From assembly GCF_000720185.1 (NCBI RefSeq), contig NZ_JOIY01000015.1:62001-126000 (forward strand): 64,000 nucleotides of DNA, read 5' to 3'. The translations under genes were made by a program, and so were the position numbers. The notes beneath the pieces were generated by a model that ran no database searches, was not told the origin of the DNA, and saw only the letters and a list, made by a program, of their open reading frames with translations. This document shows, piece after piece, positions 58,151 to 64,000 of this stretch (positions within the stretch are counted from its first letter, which is position 1; every line of letters begins with the position of its first letter). This stretch comes from Streptomyces sp. NRRL S-340 (GTDB lineage Bacteria; Actinomycetota; Actinomycetes; Streptomycetales; Streptomycetaceae).

Positions 58151-59275
58151 ATGCGTGGAGTGGGGAAGGAAGGGCGCGCCGCCCTGCGCCCGCGGGGCCC
58201 GGAGCGGCGGCGCGCCCCGTGGCGGCGGACGAGGTGGGCCCGGCGGACGCCGTGCTCCGGACGGTCGCCGCTGTCGCCGCGGACGCCCTGGACGCGGTGG
58301 GCCCGGCCCGGCCGGCCGGCCTGGCCGGATCAGGCGGCCGGTCCGGATCTGCCTGCCTGGCCCGGTCGGCCGGCCACTGCGGTCCGGCAGGCTTGGCGGC
58401 GACCGCGGGACCGGTGGGACGGGATCCCCCAGGAGCCGCGGAGCGTCCTGGCGGTGCGCCGCCGCACCCGGCTGCTGCGGCGTGCCCTCGTCGCGCTGCT
58501 GTGCCTCCTGCCGGCGGCCGGCGCCGCCGGCGCGCTGCTGCTGGGCGCGCGGGACACCGGCCGCACGGTCACCGAGCGGGCGCCGACGGGGGCGCACGCA
58601 CAGGACGCGGGGCCGTGGGCCGGGCAGACCCTGACACCCGGCCCGGCCGCCCCCGCGCACCACGCGCCCCGGCCGCGCATCGTGCCCCGGTCGGTCTGGC
58701 TGGACGCCACCGCGCGGCACGTGCAGCCGCCCCCGCGCTACGACGACAAGGTCGTCGCCGTGTTCGTCCACCACACCGACTCGCCCAACGGCTACGCCTG
58801 CGCCGACAGCCCGAGCATCATCCGCCGCCTCTACGCGGGGCAGACCGGCGCCCGCAAGTGGGACGACATCGGCTACAACTTCCTCGTCGACCGCTGCGGC
58901 ACGATCTACGAGGGCCGTGCCGGCGGCATCGAACGAGCCGTCACCGGCGCCCACACCCAGGGCTTCAACCACCGCACGGCCGGTATCGCGGCCATCGGCA
59001 CCTTCACGGCGGGCACGCCCGTGCCCCGCGCCCTGACCGACGCCATCGCCGCGCTGGCCGCCTGGAAACTCGGCCTGGCCGGGGTCGACCCGCGCGGCAG
59101 CGTCACACTGGTCTCCAGCAACAAGCTCGCCCGCTACACCGCCGGCACCGCAGCGCTGCTCCCGGCGCTCGCCGGCCACACCGACGGCTTCCGCACCACC
59201 TGCCCCGGCGCGGCGCTGACCGTCCGCCTCCCCGCGATCCGCGAGACGGCGGCCCGGTTGCAGGGCCGGCGCTGA
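58151..59275 (+). CDS. PGRP-type N-acetylmuramoyl-L-alanine amidase, membrane-anchored or exported
   Basis: A predicted 374-residue protein. The C-terminal amidase_2/PGRP domain shows zinc ligands VFVHHTDSP, a later AHTQGFNHRTAGIAAIG and TTCPGAAL, with GYNFLVDRCGTIYEGRAGG typical of bacterial PGRPs. A membrane/signal helix is LLRRALVALLCLLPAAGAAG near residue 110. The first 100 residues are Arg/Pro/Trp-rich and unlike anything I know, so translation may start at the GTG at 58454. The MarP-like protease is divergent, 195 bp away. Confidence 0.88.
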   Translation: MRGVGKEGRAALRPRGPERRRAPWRRTRWARRTPCSGRSPLSPRTPWTRWARPGRPAWPDQAAGPDLPAWPGRPATAVRQAWRRPRDRWDGIPQEPRSVLAVRRRTRLLRRALVALLCLLPAAGAAGALLLGARDTGRTVTERAPTGAHAQDAGPWAGQTLTPGPAAPAHHAPRPRIVPRSVWLDATARHVQPPPRYDDKVVAVFVHHTDSPNGYACADSPSIIRRLYAGQTGARKWDDIGYNFLVDRCGTIYEGRAGGIERAVTGAHTQGFNHRTAGIAAIGTFTAGTPVPRALTDAIAALAAWKLGLAGVDPRGSVTLVSSNKLARYTAGTAALLPALAGHTDGFRTTCPGAALTVRLPAIRETAARLQGRR

Positions 59276-59299
59276 GACCGGGCTCCGCCCCCGTCCGTG

Positions 59300-59833
59300 T
59301 CAGTCGTGGAACCGGCCCCACAGCCGTGGGTAGCGCTCGGCCAGTGCGCCGTCGTCCTCGAACTCGACCGGGGTGCCCTCCGGTTCGGCCGGCGCGGGCG
59401 GGATGCCGAGGTCGGGGGCGACCGTCCCGGTGAGCTGCTCGTAGGCCTCGTCCGCCGCGTACCCCAGTTCCTCGCCGTCGCCGTCGATCTCCTCGTCGAA
59501 GTCGTCCAGCAGTTCGGCCAGCGAGTCCGGGTCGTGCAGGGCACCCTCGAACACCTCCCGGCCCTGGCCGATCAGCCAGCACCGGAAGTAGTCGAAGGCG
59601 TCGTCGCTCGCCCCGTCCAGCAGCACCCACGCGGCGCCCCACAGATCCCAGCGGTACGCGCGGTTGTAGCGGGACTCGAAGTGACGGGCGAAGTCGAGAA
59701 CCTGCTCCGGGTCGAACCCGAGCAGCCGCTCCACGAGCAGATCGGCCTGCTCCTCGGGATCCCCCTCGGCGGCCCCGCGCGTCGCGTCGATCAGCTCCCA
59801 GAACTCCGTCTCGTCCATCACGGGTTCAAGCAT
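59300..59833 (-). CDS. DUF4240 family acidic cytoplasmic protein
   Basis: 177 residues, very acidic. It has MDETEFWELIDATRGAAEGD, LLGFDPEQVLDFARHFESRYNRAYRWDLWGAAWVL (in parts) and DDAFDYFRCWLIGQGREVFEGAL, the DUF4240 pattern. The ATG at 59833 with GAGGG is chosen; the ATG at 59818 is also possible. No known function; some relatives look like immunity or SUKH-type proteins, which is only a suggestion. Confidence 0.85.
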   Translation of the reverse strand: MLEPVMDETEFWELIDATRGAAEGDPEEQADLLVERLLGFDPEQVLDFARHFESRYNRAYRWDLWGAAWVLLDGASDDAFDYFRCWLIGQGREVFEGALHDPDSLAELLDDFDEEIDGDGEELGYAADEAYEQLTGTVAPDLGIPPAPAEPEGTPVEFEDDGALAERYPRLWGRFHD

Positions 59834-59969
59834 CGGCCCTCACACCGCCCCCCGCACGCGGAGTGCGGCGGATCGTTGCACGTCCTACACCCTCCGGCCG
59901 CGCCGCCCCGCGAAAGCGCGCCGGGCACCCTGCGGCGTCCTGCCTCCCCGTGCCACGCGGCCGGTGCCC

Positions 59970-61112
59970 TCACGCCGCCCCGGTGCCCTCTCCGTCCGCC
60001 CCCGGCGCTTCCTCTCCGTCGGCCGGCGCCGCCGGGCCCCCGGTGCCGTACAGGGTGGTCAGGCGCAGGGCGTCCCGGGTGAAGCGCTCGCGCAGGGAGG
60101 CGGGGGCCAGGATCTCGGCCTCCGGACCCAGGGCCCTGAGCTGGGCGTGCGCGACCTCCTCCGATTCCACCAGCAGGGTCACCGTCGTCCGGCCGTGTCC
60201 GTCCGGGGGACCGGCGGCGGCCAGGGCCTCGCGGGCCGCCGCCGGGTCGACGGCGTGCGGCAGCCCGCGCAGCCCCTCCTCGGACAGCCGTACGACCACC
60301 TCGGCGCGCAGGATCGAGCGGGCGAACTGCTCGGCGCGCTCCGCCCAGAACGCGGCCAGGTCGAAGGTCTCGTCCCGGGCGAACCGCCCCCCGCCCGGTT
60401 CGACCGCCGTGAACCGGTCGAGCCGGTAGACCCGGTGAGCCGCCGCTTCGGCCCCGCGAGTCGTTTTGTCCCGGTGAGTCGCTTCGGCTCGGGCAGCCGT
60501 TCCGGACCGGTGCGCCCCCAGCCCGCCGTCCGGCGCGTGCTCCGCGACCCGCGCGCACAGGTACCACGCGCCCGCCTTCAGCACGAGACCGTACGGCTCC
60601 AGCTCGCGTACGACCTCCGTCCCGCCCTCCCCGCGCCGGTAGCGCACGGTGAGGACGAGGTCGCTCCAAACCGCGTCCGCCACGGCGGGCAGCAGCGGGG
60701 GCACCGTGGGTTCACGGAACCAGGCCGGGGCGTCCAGGTGGAAGCGCTGCGCCGCCGTGCGGGGGGCGTCGCGCACGGCGGGCAGCAGCGCCGCGGACAC
60801 CTTCAGCCGGGCCGCCGAGGCGGCGTCCTCCAGACCCATGTCCCGCAGCGCGCCCGGCACACCGCTGAGGAACAGCGCCTCCGCCTCACCGCGCGCCAGG
60901 CCCGTCAGCCGCGTGCGGTACCCGCCCACCAGCCGGTAGCCGCCGGCCCGCCCCCGGTCGGCGTACACCGGCACGCCCGCCTCCGACAGCGCCTGCGCGT
61001 CCCGCGTGACGGTCCGCTCCGACACCTCCAGCTCACGGGCCAGCTCGGCGGCGGTCATCGGCTGCCGCGACTGGAGCAGCAGCACCATCTTGATCAGGCG
61101 GGCGGCACGCAT
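59970..61112 (-). CDS. WYL-domain transcriptional regulator
   Basis: A 380-residue regulator. The N-terminal winged helix is RAARLIKMVLLLQSRQPMTA, AELARELEVSERTVTRDAQAL; a central WYL domain (about 135-260) has VLTVRYRRGEGGTEVVRELEPYGLVLKAGAWYLCAR (in parts), interrupted by a polar linker rich in Ala/Arg/Thr (HRSGTAARAEATHRDKTTRG), and a C-terminal WCX domain follows. WYL proteins sense nucleic acids or nucleotides and can act in DNA damage or defence regulation. The target is unknown. Confidence 0.9.
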   Translation of the reverse strand: MRAARLIKMVLLLQSRQPMTAAELARELEVSERTVTRDAQALSEAGVPVYADRGRAGGYRLVGGYRTRLTGLARGEAEALFLSGVPGALRDMGLEDAASAARLKVSAALLPAVRDAPRTAAQRFHLDAPAWFREPTVPPLLPAVADAVWSDLVLTVRYRRGEGGTEVVRELEPYGLVLKAGAWYLCARVAEHAPDGGLGAHRSGTAARAEATHRDKTTRGAEAAAHRVYRLDRFTAVEPGGGRFARDETFDLAAFWAERAEQFARSILRAEVVVRLSEEGLRGLPHAVDPAAAREALAAAGPPDGHGRTTVTLLVESEEVAHAQLRALGPEAEILAPASLRERFTRDALRLTTLYGTGGPAAPADGEEAPGADGEGTGAA

Positions 61113-61150
61113 ACGGCCATCATGCCGGGGACCACTGACAGCGCCGACGG

Positions 61151-61182
61151 CGAAGGGGCACGGCGAACGCCGTGCCCCTTCG
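61151..61182 (-). terminator. Terminator of aceE
   Basis: A perfect 15-bp inverted repeat (arm CGAAGGGGCACGGCG) around AA, 35 bp downstream of the aceE stop. It may also insulate the WYL gene. Confidence 0.9.
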
Positions 61183-61216
61183 TGACGGGAACCCCGGCCC
61201 TTGCGGGCCGTGCTCC

Positions 61217-63919
61217 TTACAGGCCGTACTTCTCCCGGGCCTCCTTGACCGCCGAGGCCTTGACCTCGCCGCGCCGGGCCAGCTGCGCCAGGGCCGCGAC
61301 GACGATCGACTCGGCGTCCACCCCGAAGTGGCGGCGGGCGGCCTCACGGGTGTCCGACAGGCCGAAGCCGTCGGCGCCCAGCGACGAGTAGTCCTGCTCG
61401 ACCCACTGCGCGATCTGGTCCGGGACCTGGCGCATGTAGTCGGAGACCGCCAGCACCGGGCCCTCGGCGCCCTGGAGCGCCTGGCGTACGAAGGGCACCC
61501 GCTCCTCGCCGCGCAGGAGGGCCGCGTCGGCCTCCAGCGCGTCGCGGCGCAGCTCGCCCCACGAGGTCGCCGACCACACGTCGGCGGCAACGCCCCACTC
61601 CTCGGCGAGCAGCTGCTGCGCCTTGAGCGCCCAGTGGATCGCCGTGCCCGAGCCGAGCAGCTGGATGCGCGGCGCGTTCGCCGGGGCGGTCAGACCGGCC
61701 GACTCCGCCGTGTTGAAGCGGTACAGGCCCTTGACGATGCCCTCGTCGATGCCGAGGCCGGACGGCTTGGCCGGCTGCGGCAGCGGCTCGTTGTAGACGG
61801 TGAGGTAGTAGAAGACATTCTGGTCCTCGCCCTCGGCCGCCTCGCCGTACATGCGGCGCAGGCCCTCCTTGACGATGACCGCGATCTCGTACGCGAACGC
61901 CGGGTCGTAGGAGAGCGCCGCAGGGTTGGTGGCCGCGATGACCGGGGAGTGGCCGTCGGCGTGCTGCAGGCCCTCACCGGTGAGCGTGGTGCGGCCGGCC
62001 GTGGCGCCGACGAGGAAGCCGCGGCCGAGCTGGTCGCCGAGCTGCCACATCTGGTCGGCGGTGCGCTGCCAGCCGAACATCGAGTAGAAGATGTAGAACG
62101 GGATCATCGGCTCGCCGTGCGTCGCGTACGACGACGAGGCGGCGATGAAGTCGGCCATGGAACCGGCCTCGGTGATCCCCTCGTTGAGGATCTGGCCGTT
62201 CTTGGCCTCCTTGTAGTACATCAGCTGGTCGCGGTCGACCGGCTCGTACGTCTGGCCCTTGGGGGAGTAGATCCCGAGCGAGGGGAACAGCGACTCCATG
62301 CCGAAGGTGCGCGCCTCGTCGGGGACGATCGGCACCCAGCGCCTGCCGGTCTCCTTGTCGCGGACCAGGTCCTTGACCAGGCGGACGAAGGCCATGGTGG
62401 TGGCCACGCTCTGCGAGCCGGAGCCCTTGTCGAAGGCGCCGAACGCCTTGTCGGCCGGGGCCGGCAGGGCCGCGACGGGGTGCACGCGGCGGGCCGGGGC
62501 CGGGCCGCCGAGGGCCGCGCGGCGCTCCTGGAGGTAGCGCACCTCGGGGGAGTCGGCGCCGGGGTGGCCGTAGGGGACCTGGCCGTCGACGAAGTCGCTG
62601 TCCTTGATCGGCAGCTCCAGCAGGTCACGCATCTGCTTGAACTCGTCCACCGACAGCTTCTTCATCTGGTGGTTGGCGTTCTTCGAGGCGAAGCCGCTGC
62701 CCAGGGTGTGGCCCTTGACCGTCTGGGCCAGGATCACCGTCGGGGCGCCCTTGTGCTCCAGGGCGGCCTTGTACGCGGCGTAGACCTTGCGGGCCTCGTG
62801 GCCGCCGCGCGAGTAGTGGAAGCACTCGATGATCTTGTCGTCGCTCAGCAGCTTCGCCATCTCGGCGAGCGCCGGGTCGGCGCCGAAGAAGTCCTGGCGG
62901 ATGTAGGCCGCGTCGCGGGTCTGGTACGTCTGGATCTGCGCGTCCGGCACCTGGCGAAGGCGGCGCAGCAGCGCGCCCGTGGTGTCGAGCTGGAACAGCT
63001 CGTCCCAGGCGGTGCCCCACAGCGACTTGACCACGTTCCAGCCGGCGCCGCGGAACTGGGCCTCCAGCTCCTGCACGATCTTGAAGTTGGCGCGGACCGG
63101 GCCGTCCAGGCGCTGCAGGTTGCAGTTGATGACGAACGTGAGGTTGTCGAGCTGCTCACGGGCGGCCAGCGCGAGCGCGGCCGTCGACTCGGGCTCGTCC
63201 ATCTCGCCGTCACCGAGGAACGCCCACACGTGCGAGGCGGAGACGTCCTTGATGCCGCGGTTGGTGAGGTAGCGGTTGAAGCGCGCCTGGTAGATCGCCG
63301 ACAGCGGGCCGAGGCCCATGGAGACGGTCGGGAACTCCCACAGCCAGGGCAGGCGGCGCGGGTGCGGGTAGGACGGCAGTCCGTTGCCGCCGGCCTCCTG
63401 GCGGAACTTGTCCAGGTGCGCCTCGGTCAGGCGGCCGTCCAGGAAGGCACGGGCGTAGATGCCGGGGGAGGCGTGGCCCTGGATGTACAGCTGGTCGCCG
63501 GAGCCGTCGCCCTCCTTGCCGTGGAAGAAGTGGTTGAAGCCGGTCTCGTACAGCCATGCCGCCGAGGCGAAGGTGGCGATGTGGCCGCCGACGCCGTACT
63601 TGGAGCCTCGGGTGACCATCGCCGCCGCGTTCCACCGGTTCCACGCGGTGATCCGGGCCTCCATGGCCTCGTCACCGGGGACGGCCGGCTCGGCCGCGGT
63701 CGGGATGGAGTTGACGTAGTCGGTCTCCAGGAGCTTCGGCAGGGCGACACCAGTGCCCTCGGCGCGCTCCAGCGTGCGGCGCATCAGATACGCGGCACGG
63801 TGCGGCCCGGCCGCCTTGGCAACGGCGTCCAGGGAGGCCTGCCATTCGGCGGTCTCCTCGGGGTCGCGGTCCGGGAGCTGGTCGAGCTCGCTCGGCTGGA
63901 TGGCGTTGGGGTCGGTCAT
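61217..63919 (-). CDS. aceE: Pyruvate dehydrogenase E1 component (homodimeric type)
   Basis: Decarboxylates pyruvate and passes the acetyl group to lipoyl-E2. 900 residues. The thiamine diphosphate motif is GDGEMDEPES with a downstream FVINCNLQRL; the N-terminal SKYGVGGHIATFASAAWLYE and the C-terminal WSATSWGELRRDALEAD fit the AceE family. The ATG at 63919 with AAGGCGG is used; a frame to 63961 has no support. It needs lipoate made by LipA/LipB encoded at 49-51 kb. Confidence 0.97.
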   Translation of the reverse strand: MTDPNAIQPSELDQLPDRDPEETAEWQASLDAVAKAAGPHRAAYLMRRTLERAEGTGVALPKLLETDYVNSIPTAAEPAVPGDEAMEARITAWNRWNAAAMVTRGSKYGVGGHIATFASAAWLYETGFNHFFHGKEGDGSGDQLYIQGHASPGIYARAFLDGRLTEAHLDKFRQEAGGNGLPSYPHPRRLPWLWEFPTVSMGLGPLSAIYQARFNRYLTNRGIKDVSASHVWAFLGDGEMDEPESTAALALAAREQLDNLTFVINCNLQRLDGPVRANFKIVQELEAQFRGAGWNVVKSLWGTAWDELFQLDTTGALLRRLRQVPDAQIQTYQTRDAAYIRQDFFGADPALAEMAKLLSDDKIIECFHYSRGGHEARKVYAAYKAALEHKGAPTVILAQTVKGHTLGSGFASKNANHQMKKLSVDEFKQMRDLLELPIKDSDFVDGQVPYGHPGADSPEVRYLQERRAALGGPAPARRVHPVAALPAPADKAFGAFDKGSGSQSVATTMAFVRLVKDLVRDKETGRRWVPIVPDEARTFGMESLFPSLGIYSPKGQTYEPVDRDQLMYYKEAKNGQILNEGITEAGSMADFIAASSSYATHGEPMIPFYIFYSMFGWQRTADQMWQLGDQLGRGFLVGATAGRTTLTGEGLQHADGHSPVIAATNPAALSYDPAFAYEIAVIVKEGLRRMYGEAAEGEDQNVFYYLTVYNEPLPQPAKPSGLGIDEGIVKGLYRFNTAESAGLTAPANAPRIQLLGSGTAIHWALKAQQLLAEEWGVAADVWSATSWGELRRDALEADAALLRGEERVPFVRQALQGAEGPVLAVSDYMRQVPDQIAQWVEQDYSSLGADGFGLSDTREAARRHFGVDAESIVVAALAQLARRGEVKASAVKEAREKYGL

Positions 63920-64000
63920 GTCGCCGCCTTCCTCAGTCGAAGGGGGTTCCCTCATCTGCAAGGGTTCGGGGGTGCCCTAGGTCTTTGGCAGGACAGGGCT

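Noticed and set aside
56759..59275. An 838-codon plus-strand frame ending in the amidase
   Set aside because: The first part is antisense to the MarP-like protease, which has full motifs, so only the part from 58151 (or 58454) is kept.

Overview
The window is very GC-rich, with the strong third-position GC bias and the long antisense open frames typical of an actinomycete. Its gene content points to a Streptomyces chromosomal core region: a GlnR/GlnE-controlled nitrogen set with both a type I and a type II glutamine synthetase, an extracellular maltodextrin system, lipA/lipB, a homodimeric pyruvate dehydrogenase E1, PspAB/HtpX and many GTG starts. The species cannot be told from the sequence alone. 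I see no mobile element, integrase, CRISPR array, rRNA or tRNA gene.

Layout. 1-6.2 kb: the end of panB, nadE, a secreted sedolisin protease and an overlapping DUF3105/DUF305 pair. 6.4-8.6 kb: a convergent nitric-oxide module of nsrR and a flavohaemoglobin gene, with matching candidate NsrR operators at both promoters. 8.8-16.9 kb: glnA2, a three-gene phosphoesterase/MFS/beta-propeller operon, and glnE. 16.9-30.2 kb: a PAP2-type membrane protein, then malE-malF-malG-aglA-malR on the minus strand, divergent from a secreted amylase-pullulanase of about 1,800 residues. 30.2-37.9 kb: a tautomerase-family gene, a TetR regulator, a membrane protein with a sigma-factor-like N-terminus, a TPR protein, a two-component system, an epimerase and an orphan winged-helix regulator. 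38.2-47.9 kb: glnII, an ArsC-like protein, a lipoprotein deacetylase, small conserved genes, an AlkZ-like protein, pspAB-htpX, a small secreted Gly/Tyr-rich protein and glnA. 48-64 kb: DUF4191, lipA, lipB, a large TPR regulator, an FAD oxidoreductase, a repeat-rich gap, an epimerase, an acetyltransferase, a MarP-like protease divergent from a PGRP-type amidase, DUF4240, a WYL regulator and aceE.

How the genes work together. The central theme is nitrogen assimilation. GlnA keeps the adenylylation tyrosine at residue 397, so it is a substrate for GlnE, encoded about 30 kb away. glnA has a very good GlnR nitrogen box and glnII a weaker one. GlnA2 lacks the tyrosine and belongs to the gamma-glutamylpolyamine synthetase branch. 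The second theme is alpha-glucan use: the secreted amylopullulanase would release maltodextrins, MalEFG would import them, AglA would hydrolyse them inside the cell and MalR would repress the system. A strong hairpin between malE and malF could keep malE expression above the membrane subunits. The third theme is stress and envelope maintenance: NsrR/Hmp, HtpX/PspAB, MarP-like protease and amidase, and secreted proteins.

The window is mostly ordinary core genome. The items most worth a second look are the sigma-like membrane protein, the small secreted Gly/Tyr-rich protein, the orphan winged-helix regulator next to glnII, the paired NsrR operators, the malE-malF hairpin and a 10-bp-period tandem repeat at 54.7 kb.
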